Assembly (NCBI GenBank): GCA_023622515.1
Contig: JAMNZB010000017.1
Span: 1-35,109, forward strand
DNA: 35,109 nt
From: Bacillota bacterium
Lineage (GTDB): Bacteria > Bacillota > Clostridia > Saccharofermentanales > DTU023
Reading direction: 5' to 3'
A program made the position numbers and the translations under genes. The notes beneath the pieces were generated by a model. It searched no databases and was not told the DNA's origin. It saw only the letters and a list, made by a program, of their open reading frames with translations. Positions 19,347 through 27,380 of this stretch are shown here, piece after piece. Every line of letters starts with the position of its first letter. The stretch's first letter is position 1.

Positions 19347-20408
19347 TTAATAGCGCGCTTCGTCATCTGTTTCCTCCAATTGCTGCAACAGCTGTGCTGC
19401 CTGATAGGAAATCGTGTTGTCGGCATCGCTACCGATATACTCCGCAGCAAACAGCAAATCATCCCGGACCTTTTCCGCATCATAATTTTCGACCATCAAA
19501 CCACTGATGCCTCGGCTATAGTGGCTGAGCTGCAGCATGCTCTCGCCCTCAATTGATGCGTTAAGGTACTCCATTGCCTCGGCGTATAATCCATCGCTCA
19601 TGAAGCATAAACCAATGTAATACTGAACTCCCTCATAAGATTTGCCTGAATCTAATGCCAGTTGAAGATGCTCACGGGCACGTAAAAAATCGGAAAGTTG
19701 GATACAAGTCAGGCCATAGAGATAGTGACATTCGGAGGGTTCTTCCAGCTCTTCTTCTGCTTCAAGAATCTTGCGATACTGCTCTTCCGCACCTGCATAG
19801 TCCTCAAGAGAGAACATGGCTTGGGCAAGCAAACGCCTTACTTCTAAATTATCGTTTTCAATCTGCAAATAGCGGTCAAGCGTCTGAATAAGTTGTTCAA
19901 GGTCATCTTGTGTCGCAAAAATCTGCGCTTTAACAAGAAGGGCATCTAAAGAGTCAGGAGCTTCCAGCAGGACCTGATCCAGCGGCAGTAATGCTTCGCT
20001 GTATCTTTCCAACAGGACCAACAAACAAGCTTGTTTCAGCAGAAGTTCCAGGTGCAGTTCCTGATCACTTCCATCCTCCTGCTTGATACACTGTTCAATG
20101 CTGGCCAAGGCTCCTGCATAATCCTCCTCCGCTATCTGAATACTTGCGATTCGGTAATGGTTTTCCAGACTCGTAGCTTCGGAGGCATGCCAGTATTTTT
20201 CCTGAAGACGATTAATCGTATCTAAATTAACATAAGGGGTATTTTCAACCAGATAGTTTGTGGCTGCCTCTGTAGATGAGTCAGCTTTTATTCGCACAAC
20301 AACCAAGCTGTTGGCTAACAACGAGGAAAGCACCGCTATAACAAGTACACCGGCGATTAGTCTCTTTCTCGGTCTCGTATAGGGTTTTGTCAAGTCAACA
20401 TTTACCAA
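19347..20408 (-). CDS. Membrane-anchored tetratricopeptide repeat protein, upstream partner of the giant gene
   Basis: The product has 353 residues. A basic N-terminus (TRPRKRL) is followed by one transmembrane helix at about 17-38, then helical TPR-type pairs to the end with recurrent A-x-x-x-Y/L-E and Y-A-G-A patterns (EEDYAGALASIEQCI, LEDYAGAEEQYRKIL, SDGLYAEAMEYLNAS). By the positive-inside rule the TPR domain should lie outside the membrane. The start codon is TTG at 20408, chosen because GAGGAG sits 6 nt upstream. The stop is 91 bp before the giant gene on the same strand, with no obvious terminator, so co-transcription is likely. A role in export, folding or tethering of the giant protein is inference from position only. 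Confidence 0.75.
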   Translation of the reverse strand: MVNVDLTKPYTRPRKRLIAGVLVIAVLSSLLANSLVVVRIKADSSTEAATNYLVENTPYVNLDTINRLQEKYWHASEATSLENHYRIASIQIAEEDYAGALASIEQCIKQEDGSDQELHLELLLKQACLLVLLERYSEALLPLDQVLLEAPDSLDALLVKAQIFATQDDLEQLIQTLDRYLQIENDNLEVRRLLAQAMFSLEDYAGAEEQYRKILEAEEELEEPSECHYLYGLTCIQLSDFLRAREHLQLALDSGKSYEGVQYYIGLCFMSDGLYAEAMEYLNASIEGESMLQLSHYSRGISGLMVENYDAEKVRDDLLFAAEYIGSDADNTISYQAAQLLQQLEETDDEARY

Positions 20409-20414
20409 GCTTAT

Positions 20415-20420
20415 CTCCTC
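20415..20420 (-). promoter_or_regulatory. Ribosome binding site deciding a TTG start (TPR gene)
   Basis: GAGGAG on the minus strand, 6 nt before TTG 20408. There is no ATG nearby in frame with a comparable site, so the TTG is the most likely start. Confidence 0.7.
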
Positions 20421-20790
20421 TATTTGTGGGCATTACGCTCTCGTTGGTCATTTTTTGTGGCAAAATCATAAAAAATACATCCCTATAGCTTTTGCCTCAA
20501 AAATCAATTTCGCTTGCATTTCCACAAGCTCTAAAAATATTTTGACTCACTCTTCATTGTAGAGATAAATTGATGAATTGTGATGTGAGCATTTCTCATG
20601 TTTTAATTTTTTTTTGCAAATTTTTAAGGATTTTAAGATTTTTTATGAAGCACATGCTCCTTAACGGCTTTCATCGAACTGTTCCGGGCTAAAAAGGCTC
20701 TCATACATTTCAGAACGGCGTTTTCACCCTTATTCAGCCTTTCTGAAGCTACTAATTTTCTGCTTGCGGGGATTTATGGTTGAGGATCCT
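20421..20790. other. AT-rich intergenic region between the regulator and the TPR/giant operon
   Basis: About 370 bp lie between two minus-strand genes. I see no gene here. It should hold the 3' end of the LuxR transcript and the promoter of the TPR/giant operon, but no -35/-10 pair on the minus strand is convincing. Candidate elements are an inverted repeat GCTTG-N8-CAAGC at 20512-20529, a small TGAG-N5-CTCA repeat near 20590, and a weak TTCAGAA-N25-TTCTGAA pair at 20709-20747. A regulated, non-consensus promoter needing an activator would fit. Confidence 0.4.
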
Positions 20791-23304
20791 CTACTCTTTG
20801 AAGAAGCGTTCAAGTTCGAGCCTTTTATTCTTTCCGGTCCCGGAAATTCCCATTTTGTTAAAAATGTGCGAAAGATGATTTTGGACGGTTCCGGCAGAAA
20901 TATGGAGTTCTTTTGCGATTTCCGCCGAAGTCATTCGCTGAGCGGCAAGCTTTGCAATTTCAAATTCTCTTTCCGAAAGCCCGTAGTCCGAATACTTTTT
21001 AAAATATTTACTGAAAATTTTCTCCTTGCCTGCCTGTAGCATATCGGAAAGCTTCAATACCTTATCGATATATTCTGTATACTCATTTTCCTTTATTAAT
21101 TCCAAAAGCTGTTTTGAAATACCGTTTATATTTTCAGCAAAAGGCATCAGAATGCGATCCGGCATAGCCAAGTTTAAAGCAATTTTCAGCTCGCTAAGTG
21201 CCTCCTCGCCTCTATCTATTTTTTCCAAGGCAGCGGCAAGTTGAATATGCAGCCATATACTGCATAGTACATTGTTGAAAATCCCGTATAAGTTCTGACA
21301 TTCTCCCTTCCGTGCAATGACAGCCGTATATTCACCTTTAGCCAAAAGCAACTGATTATAGTATGTATGGAGTACAGGCATGGCCGGGAAGGTGACCAGA
21401 GTTTCGGAAAGCTTGCCTTCCAATAGCCACTTGGGCGCGTCCTGTGGGCGATTCAAGGAGGAAGCAATAAACATCTGACAAATCTCTAAGGTGTTAATTA
21501 GGTCATATTGATTATTACTACGCAGCAATTCCCTCATGTTTTTCATACTTTTTTCAACTTTATCGTAGTTGCCGCGCAAAATTTCCAGCCGCATATTCAA
21601 AAATTCACTGGCCAGCATAATGCTGAACTGATTTTTCTTTTTTGCTGCAGACATACCCACCTTATTCGAAATATCAGCGTTGATAAATTCTCCGCGTTCG
21701 TAATAAAGTTCTGCTGCAAATACATGCTCGGAACCATTACCGTGCCCATTCGAAACCTGATAATAGTAAGGCATACAGTCCTTCATCTCTTCATTTTCAT
21801 TATCGGCAAAACCGACAGCGCTGTGGTATAGCATCAAAATAGAGGGGGAGCCAAAGGTCCATGAGTCATTAGGGTCTACACTGTATGTAGCCCTTCCAAG
21901 CAAGTTGCAAGCCCTCCTGTGGTATTCACTCATTGCGGAAATATTGTTGAAAGCGGTAAAACTCTCAGAAATTTCCGCATCACCCAGCAGATTATTTTTC
22001 TCCTCATCCGAAAGCGTGTCGTTTATTTCCAGGGATTTCAAAAGAAGGGCTTTTAGGCGATACAGCTCTTCAATATTATTGAAGGCAAACATGGTCAGCA
22101 TACTTACGGTCAAAGCACCGGGATATTGCAAGAGGATTTCCTCCGGGCAGTTGCCTATCCAAGAGAGAAAATCCCGGGCATGTTCAAAATTTAAGCATAC
22201 CGCTCTGTCTTTTTCGATGCAGGATAAAATTTTTTCGTAGTTTTCCGCCTTTGCATAGCTAAAATATGCCTGGAGATAATCTTCCTGCTCAACAAACCAG
22301 TCGCCTAAGTGCGTATAGCACTCTTTTTGATATTCCGGAGATTTTTGCGAGAAAAAGTATCGCACACTCTGCCGGAGCATGTAATGGTAGCGGTATAAGT
22401 TATCGTTCCTGCTAATAAAGGCATTGTTCTTGGAAAGAGCGTTCAGAATTCTCCCGCTATTATTAGCGTTACCACAGCCCTGCCACAGATAAGCTGCCTG
22501 TTCTTTAGTGAATTCGTTGCTTATCCCCATCAAAATTAAAAAATCTCTTTCCTCCTGGCTCAAAGGTTCTAATAAAACTTTGTTAATTAAGCTAAAAATA
22601 TCGCCGGAACCGGAGAGCCATTTCTTATTTCTTTCATATGACTTAAAGTTCAGATAGATTATAGAAAACCAACCTTCACTTGAAATCGCCAGTTCGTCGA
22701 GCTCTTCTGCCGATGCTTTGATTCCACAATAGTTTGCATATTCGTACAGTTCTTTTGCATTAAGTTTTAAGTCGTAAACAGATATCTCGAAAAGTTGATG
22801 GCCAAGCTCCATTCTCTCCATCTCGTTGAAAATCTGATTTCGCGATAGGAGTACGATGTGAATGTTGCCGGGCAGATTTTTTGCAAAAAACATAATCAGA
22901 GGTACGATCGCCTCTGAGGGTAAAATATGAAGATCGTCAAAAATAAAAAACAAATCCTCCTTGCACCCCGAAAAGGCGGAATTCAAAATCTCCGAATACA
23001 TGGCAAGCGACTGGATATCCCTCGGATAAGCCAGTGCCGTCAATTGCTCATAAAGGCCGGGAATTCCTCTGAACATCCTGCAAAAGCCTGTCCAGAAATC
23101 CGTGACCGAATCCGACACAATTAGTTGTTTGAAAAACAGGGAAGACAGATTGCTTTTTGTTCTGCGTGTTGACCACCATTTGACAGCAGTCGTTTTTCCG
23201 TATCCCATAGGAGCAATTATGGTTGTAATCGGGTATTTAGCGATTTCGGAAAGTCTGCTCTTCAGACGCTGTGTTATGAATATTTCACTCAAGTATGAAT
23301 TTCC
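20791..23304 (-). CDS. LuxR-family transcriptional regulator with N-terminal ATPase (MalT/LAL type), start shown one codon inside the likely GTG 23307
   Basis: The product is about 838 residues when started at GTG 23307 (AGAGGAG 6 nt upstream), which is the preferred start. An N-terminal STAND-type NTPase has a P-loop APMGYGKT at 32-39 and Walker B FIFDDLHIL at 121-129. A long helical, TPR-like sensor region follows (about 330-770). A LuxR helix-turn-helix lies at 775-838 (LSEREFEIAKLAAQRMTSAEIAKELHISAGTVQNHL, shown in part). The length fits MalT/LAL regulators (about 850-900), which bind ATP and an inducer, oligomerise and activate promoters. The inducer is unknown. It lies upstream of and on the same strand as the TPR/giant-protein operon, so it is a candidate regulator of that operon; this is inference. 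Confidence 0.85.
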   Translation of the reverse strand, partial: GNSYLSEIFITQRLKSRLSEIAKYPITTIIAPMGYGKTTAVKWWSTRRTKSNLSSLFFKQLIVSDSVTDFWTGFCRMFRGIPGLYEQLTALAYPRDIQSLAMYSEILNSAFSGCKEDLFFIFDDLHILPSEAIVPLIMFFAKNLPGNIHIVLLSRNQIFNEMERMELGHQLFEISVYDLKLNAKELYEYANYCGIKASAEELDELAISSEGWFSIIYLNFKSYERNKKWLSGSGDIFSLINKVLLEPLSQEERDFLILMGISNEFTKEQAAYLWQGCGNANNSGRILNALSKNNAFISRNDNLYRYHYMLRQSVRYFFSQKSPEYQKECYTHLGDWFVEQEDYLQAYFSYAKAENYEKILSCIEKDRAVCLNFEHARDFLSWIGNCPEEILLQYPGALTVSMLTMFAFNNIEELYRLKALLLKSLEINDTLSDEEKNNLLGDAEISESFTAFNNISAMSEYHRRACNLLGRATYSVDPNDSWTFGSPSILMLYHSAVGFADNENEEMKDCMPYYYQVSNGHGNGSEHVFAAELYYERGEFINADISNKVGMSAAKKKNQFSIMLASEFLNMRLEILRGNYDKVEKSMKNMRELLRSNNQYDLINTLEICQMFIASSLNRPQDAPKWLLEGKLSETLVTFPAMPVLHTYYNQLLLAKGEYTAVIARKGECQNLYGIFNNVLCSIWLHIQLAAALEKIDRGEEALSELKIALNLAMPDRILMPFAENINGISKQLLELIKENEYTEYIDKVLKLSDMLQAGKEKIFSKYFKKYSDYGLSEREFEIAKLAAQRMTSAEIAKELHISAGTVQNHLSHIFNKMGISGTGKNKRLELERFFKE

Positions 23305-23313
23305 CACATGAAG

Positions 23314-23320
23314 CTCCTCT
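23314..23320 (-). promoter_or_regulatory. Ribosome binding site fixing a GTG start (LuxR regulator)
   Basis: AGAGGAG on the minus strand ends 6 nt before GTG 23307. The ATG one position away (23309) is out of frame, so GTG 23307 is the start; the full gene therefore spans 20791-23307. Confidence 0.75.
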
Positions 23321-23345
23321 CATTATCTTGTGTTATGCGCACTTA

Positions 23346-23397
23346 GTCACTTCCTGTACACTCCTATTTTGGTCACTTCCTGTAGACTCCTATTTTG
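23346..23397. repeat. Two tandem 26-bp direct repeats in the regulator leader
   Basis: GTCACTTCCTGTACACTCCT-ATTTTG at 23346-23371 and its copy at 23372-23397 differ by one base (C to G). They lie in the predicted 5' leader of the LuxR gene. They may be operator or RNA elements, or repeated ends of a lost insertion sequence; IS21-type elements carry multiple terminal repeats of this size. Confidence 0.8.
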
Positions 23398-23422
23398 GTA
23401 TTTATTATTATTTTTACTTCGG

Positions 23423-23451
23423 ATTTTAGCCGAAAATTATTACTTGTACAA
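23423..23451 (-). promoter_or_regulatory. Candidate sigma-A promoter of the LuxR regulator gene
   Basis: The minus strand reads TTGTAC (23446-23451), a 17-nt spacer, then TAAAAT (23423-23428). Transcription would start near 23415, giving a leader of about 108 nt that includes the two 26-bp direct repeats. Confidence 0.5.
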
Positions 23452-23462
23452 TAATTTTTTCT

Positions 23463-23491
23463 TTGATTTTAAAGCATCAATTCGTTATATA
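23463..23491 (+). promoter_or_regulatory. Candidate plus-strand promoter upstream of thpR (distal)
   Basis: TTGATT (23463-23468), 17 nt, then TATATA (23486-23491), with TATAAT overlapping at 23488-23493. It would give a leader of about 200 nt before thpR. Confidence 0.4.
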
Positions 23492-23598
23492 ATAGGCATA
23501 TAAGCGCCATATAATGTTGGAATATTTCGAAGATGTTCCTCAAGTATATTTATCCCTTACGTTTGGTAAAAATGAGAAAATGCCGGCTGTTTTCTACC

Positions 23599-23639
23599 AT
23601 TGTCCAGCATAAAAAATACCGGCTATTGTCTAGCATAAA
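23599..23639. repeat. Second pair of 26-bp-spaced direct repeats
   Basis: ATTGTCCAGCATAAA (23599-23613) recurs as ATTGTCTAGCATAAA (23625-23639), 26 bp apart, and CCGGCT occurs before each copy (23583, 23619). The period equals that of the repeats at 23346, which suggests that the two pairs may be the two ends of one former mobile element of about 300 bp. Confidence 0.65.
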
Positions 23640-23652
23640 TAGTTAGTATAAT
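23626..23652 (+). promoter_or_regulatory. Candidate proximal promoter of thpR
   Basis: A perfect TATAAT lies at 23647-23652. The best -35 is TTGTCT at 23626-23631, with a short 15-nt spacer. Start of transcription near 23659 would leave a leader of about 40 nt containing AAGGAAG 5 nt before the ATG. Confidence 0.4.
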
Positions 23653-23697
23653 TAACAAAAGCCTAAACTTTTTTTCACCTTAAGAAAGGAAGTAAAA

Positions 23698-24228
23698 ATG
23701 CGACTGTTCATAGCTATAAATTTCAACCCGGAAATACGATCGAAATTAGTTTCGCTAGCTGATGACTTGCGCAGCAAATCGACGAAAGGACGCTTCAGTG
23801 CGCCCGAAAACCTCCACTTGACCCTCGTTTTTTTAGGAGAATGTGATGAAAAGCAGGCGGCCGATGCGAAATCTGCAATGGCTGCCGTCAAATTTAAACC
23901 ATTTGCACTTGATATCCATAGTCTCGGCCGCTTCAAAAGAGCCGGCGGCGATATCTGGTGGGCAGGGATAAGCAAGAACAAAGCATTAGCGAAACTCTAT
24001 GATGATTTAACAAAAAAACTATCTGAATTCGGTTTTCAAATAGAGAAACGCAAATTCACTCCTCACATCACCCTTGGAAGAGAAATCATCACGAAAGTTT
24101 CTCCCCGTCTCTTCGAAGAATTCGGGCAGACAATCGACAAAATCGAACTCATGAAATCGGAGCGAATTGCCGGAAAATTGACATATACAGCCATATCTTG
24201 CTGTAAAGCCCTTTGTAATTTCAGGTAA
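23698..24228 (+). CDS. thpR: RNA 2',3'-cyclic 3'-phosphodiesterase (2H phosphoesterase, LigT/ThpR family)
   Basis: The product has 176 residues, the usual length of the family (about 175-190). Both signature HxTx motifs of the 2H phosphoesterase superfamily are present: HLTL at 40-43 and HITL at 122-125. The opening MRLFIAINF and the later RKFTPHITLGR are typical of ThpR/LigT. These cytosolic enzymes hydrolyse 2',3'-cyclic phosphate ends of RNA and can ligate tRNA halves in vitro; the physiological substrate in bacteria is unclear. The ATG at 23698 follows AAGGAAG with 5 nt spacing. It is divergent from the LuxR regulator and 140 bp upstream of the GDPD gene, which has its own ribosome binding site. 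Confidence 0.88.
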   Translation: MRLFIAINFNPEIRSKLVSLADDLRSKSTKGRFSAPENLHLTLVFLGECDEKQAADAKSAMAAVKFKPFALDIHSLGRFKRAGGDIWWAGISKNKALAKLYDDLTKKLSEFGFQIEKRKFTPHITLGREIITKVSPRLFEEFGQTIDKIELMKSERIAGKLTYTAISCCKALCNFR

Positions 24229-24368
24229 ATTCTACTTTAGCGAGTAACTTTTCCGCACTCAACTTTTACGCATATTTTAACCAGCAGAGCTTACAGTTTT
24301 CGACCTGTCTTTCTAGACTTTATGTATACTCTTCCAACTCGGAAAAACATAATGAATAGGAGAGATTT

Positions 24369-26318
24369 ATGAAAAAACTTGTTAGTCTGTGCTGCCTATT
24401 TCTACTGCTACTCGGCTTTACTGTAAGCAGCCTCCCTGTCGAAGCCTACCTTGCCGATATGTCCCTTTACGCTAACGATCTTTATGAACCGGAGACCTCC
24501 GTTGTTCTCCCGGCCACAATTGCCTGGCCCTCTGATAGTGAAGCCGCAAACAAAGCTGTTGGCGAAAAACGCCCGAACACCGTTTTTGTCCGAATCAATG
24601 AAAAACTTCAGGTTAGCTCCATGAACGGCTTTCCCCTCGAAGACTCACTTGTCAATTATCTGAAAAAGACTAAAGCACAAAGCCTTACAGCCCTTTACAT
24701 TGACAACCAGGCTACTGCAAATGCCCTGATTGAATTCATCCAAAGCAACAACCTGAAGGATGCTTTTGTCGTCGCTTCCTATGAGAATATCGATCTCATC
24801 AAAGAGGTTGCCTCCAAATCAACCGCTATTTACGCTATTGTCGATTTTACAGAGGCCAAGCTCACAGAGGACGATATGGCCGAAGTCATCTCCCTCACCC
24901 ACGCCGCCGATGCACGCATTGCCCTCATCCCTGAAAGCTGTGCCACGCGGGCAACAATTGACTATCTACGCGGTCGTCTTACCAGCGTCTGGGTACAATG
25001 CAAGGCTAACGAAAAATCCATCTATACCCAGCTCACGAACGGGGCAAACGGCATCTATTGTGAAGACTATGAAAAGGTCATCGAAGCCCTTGAATCCTTC
25101 CCTGAAAGCCGCACTATCCTGCGTCCCTCCTTCATCGCCGGTCACCGCGGTATGCCCAGTCAATACATCGAAAACACCATCCGCAGTGCTCAAGCTGCTG
25201 TTGATGCCGGCGCCGACGTCATCGAATGCGATATCCACCTTAGTAAAGACGGCGAACTCTTTCTGCTTCACGATTTCAATCTGAAGCGCCTCTTCAATCA
25301 GCCGGATGCTCCGGCGGTAAGCCAGCTCACTCTTAAAGAATTACAAGCCTTTACTTACGATATGACGGACGACAGCAAGGAAAATGCCCCAAACTCCGTG
25401 CTCAACAGTAATAACGAAAACCGCACCAAAGAAGGTCGTGAAAACCTGGAAATCGCTTATGATCCCGAATTCGACTATATTCCCTCCCTCCGCGATTACT
25501 TTGAAGTCTTTAAAGATCAGGACGTCTTGCATTTTGTCGAAATCAAAACAAATAATACTGACGTTGTCGCTGCCCTCAAGGCCCTGGCAGAAGAAATCGG
25601 GGTTGAAGAGCAAATGGTCTGCATCAGCTTCAACGCCGGCTTCGGCGGTAATCCTGTCGGCTATAATCCGGAAATCGATGTCCTTCGTGAAATACATAAA
25701 AACTGGCCCGAATTACCCCAAGGCTATCTCGGCTATGACAACTATGTCTTCTCGGACCATGCCGGTATAATCGAGCGTGACGGCCATGCAGCCAATGCTT
25801 GCGGCAAACTCCTTGATGCCCTTGAACCCTACAACGCCACCTATAACCCCTACTACAAAGCTATGAGCTATGAAACCGTCTCCTACGGCAGACACCGCGG
25901 CATCACCGTGTGGCCCTGGACCTACAATAACGAACTCGACTTTGCCAAGGCCTATCTCGATTGCATTTACGGTATCACAAGCAACTACGCCTTCTGGGCC
26001 AGCGAATATCCGAAGCAAATCCTAGTCGAAGATCAAAAACTTGAAAACGGTAATGACATTGTTTTCGAGATATTAAACCAAAAGGGTGAACCTGCAAATT
26101 TTGATGTTGAACTCGTCCAACTCTCCGGTACGCCAATCAGCATGAGTGAAGACTACAAGCTTGAAGCCGAAGAAGCAGGCGAAGCTCTCGTCATGCTGAA
26201 ACTGGTCACTGAAATTGAAGTTGAAGGCGCTGACCTTAGTGAAATTGAAGACACAAGCTACGCTCTCTATTCTAAAGCCTTCACCATCACCATTCCGGAA
26301 AAAGAAGCCGGAAAATAA
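24369..26318 (+). CDS. Exported glycerophosphodiester phosphodiesterase-family protein with extra N-terminal domain
   Basis: The product has 649 residues. A signal peptide (MKKLVSLCCLFLLLLGF, cleavage after VEA about 26) marks export. The catalytic GDPD barrel starts at about 256: GHRG (H259, R260), ECD (E286, D288) and LLHD (H301) match the conserved acid-base and metal residues. The barrel ends near YGITSNYAFWAS. Residues about 65-245 look like a second, degenerate GDPD-like half (ending GANGIYCEDYEKVIEAL) without the HR/ExD motifs. About 90 C-terminal residues form a beta-rich tail. GDPDs split glycerophosphodiesters into glycerol-3-phosphate and an alcohol; here perhaps lipid or teichoic-acid products outside the membrane. 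The start follows AGGAGAG. It stands alone, ended by the terminator at 26423. Confidence 0.85.
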   Translation: MKKLVSLCCLFLLLLGFTVSSLPVEAYLADMSLYANDLYEPETSVVLPATIAWPSDSEAANKAVGEKRPNTVFVRINEKLQVSSMNGFPLEDSLVNYLKKTKAQSLTALYIDNQATANALIEFIQSNNLKDAFVVASYENIDLIKEVASKSTAIYAIVDFTEAKLTEDDMAEVISLTHAADARIALIPESCATRATIDYLRGRLTSVWVQCKANEKSIYTQLTNGANGIYCEDYEKVIEALESFPESRTILRPSFIAGHRGMPSQYIENTIRSAQAAVDAGADVIECDIHLSKDGELFLLHDFNLKRLFNQPDAPAVSQLTLKELQAFTYDMTDDSKENAPNSVLNSNNENRTKEGRENLEIAYDPEFDYIPSLRDYFEVFKDQDVLHFVEIKTNNTDVVAALKALAEEIGVEEQMVCISFNAGFGGNPVGYNPEIDVLREIHKNWPELPQGYLGYDNYVFSDHAGIIERDGHAANACGKLLDALEPYNATYNPYYKAMSYETVSYGRHRGITVWPWTYNNELDFAKAYLDCIYGITSNYAFWASEYPKQILVEDQKLENGNDIVFEILNQKGEPANFDVELVQLSGTPISMSEDYKLEAEEAGEALVMLKLVTEIEVEGADLSEIEDTSYALYSKAFTITIPEKEAGK

Positions 26319-26422
26319 GGAGATAAGACACAAGTAATATGGTTTGCCCTGAAAGGGCTGAATAAGAAATAAGAGTTCAAAAAGTTAGCTCTGCAATGAA
26401 AAATTGACAGAACAGCCCAAAC

Positions 26423-26452
26423 AAAAGGGCAGAGTAGAGTCTCTGCCCTTTT
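26423..26452. terminator. Bidirectional rho-independent terminator between convergent genes
   Basis: AAAAGGGCAGAG, a 6-nt loop, then CTCTGCCCTTTT: a perfect 12-bp stem with T runs on both strands. It lies between the plus-strand GDPD gene and the minus-strand radical SAM gene, so it can serve both. Confidence 0.9.
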
Positions 26453-26543
26453 GCATCTGATAGATTACAGCTATTTTCACCCTTGGGAGAGCCCGTAAAA
26501 TAAGGTTTTTCTAAATGCAGTATTGCTTAGGCATCTTCTTGCT

Positions 26544-27380
26544 TTATTCCAGCATATTCCCCAAGTGCACCCGCTCTAAATACCGCTCAGCGATTCCTTT
26601 GAGCTCCCGCATTTTATTCTTCGACGTAGCCGGCTCAGTGTAGCGGTAAGAAGGAAAATAGCGACTCAAGTGCAAAGGAATGGACGGACTAGTCTCAGCT
26701 AGAAATTTGGCCTCTGCCCGCATATCCTCAGCCCTATCGGAAATCCCGGGAACCACCAGGGTCGTGACTTCGACATGGGCCACAGCAGCGGCTAATTCTA
26801 TCGTTCTCAAAGTCGTCTGAAAATCACCACCCAGTCGGCGGTAGTCTTCCTCGGAAAAAGCTTTTAAATCGATATTCCAGGCCGAAACATAGGGTAATAA
26901 TTCCTTCAGATAGGGCTCATTAATTTGGCCGTTAGTAACCAATACGATTTCCAAACCTTCCGTTTGAGCTAACTTAGCTGTGTCTAAGACAAACTCAAAG
27001 GCAATAAGGGGTTCGTTATAAGTGAAGGCAAGACCGATATTACCCCATCGCTTTTGCGCCCTGGCCAAGGCAATTAAATCTTCCGGACGGACTTCTCGCA
27101 CAGGAAGCTTTTCTCTTTTACCGCTGCTAATCTCATAATTTTGGCAAAAGGGACAGGCCATGTTACAACCAAAGCTACCTACGGACAAGATCATACTGCC
27201 CGGATAATAGTAGTATAAGGGTTTCTTTTCGATGGGGTCCAAGGCAAGCGAGGTGATTTTTCCATAGTTTATGGGTCGAATCAGGCCGTCCTTGGCTTGC
27301 CGGCCCCCACAAAAGCCGATTTGCCCCTCAGCTAAAAGGCAATGGCGTGGACAAAGTAGACAGCGGGTAGGCTTATTCAT
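26544..27380 (-). CDS. amrS: AmmeMemoRadiSam system radical SAM enzyme
   Basis: The product has 278 residues from ATG 27380. I trimmed the ORF-track start (27503) because its 41 extra residues overlap the upstream gene, while ATG 27380 has GAGGTGG 6 nt upstream and starts in the ATGAATAA overlap with the previous stop. An N-terminal Cys cluster (C7, C10, C14, C24) precedes the [4Fe-4S]-SAM motif C72-x3-C76-x2-C79 (GCNMACPFC). Later segments FTYNEPL, LVTNGQI and WNIDLKAF fit the PflA-like branch of radical SAM proteins. Enzymes of this family accompany Memo-like and AMMECR1 proteins; the substrate is not firmly known. It is translationally coupled to the upstream fused gene. Confidence 0.88.
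   Translation of the reverse strand: MNKPTRCLLCPRHCLLAEGQIGFCGGRQAKDGLIRPINYGKITSLALDPIEKKPLYYYYPGSMILSVGSFGCNMACPFCQNYEISSGKREKLPVREVRPEDLIALARAQKRWGNIGLAFTYNEPLIAFEFVLDTAKLAQTEGLEIVLVTNGQINEPYLKELLPYVSAWNIDLKAFSEEDYRRLGGDFQTTLRTIELAAAVAHVEVTTLVVPGISDRAEDMRAEAKFLAETSPSIPLHLSRYFPSYRYTEPATSKNKMRELKGIAERYLERVHLGNMLE

Noticed and set aside
20536-20565. Plus-strand TTGACT-N17-ATAAAT promoter-like sequence
   Set aside because: No plus-strand gene lies downstream for 3 kb; in such AT-rich DNA a chance match is likely.
26346-26358. Small GCCCT/AGGGC hairpin after the GDPD gene
   Set aside because: Five-bp stem with no T run; the perfect hairpin at 26423-26452 is the terminator.
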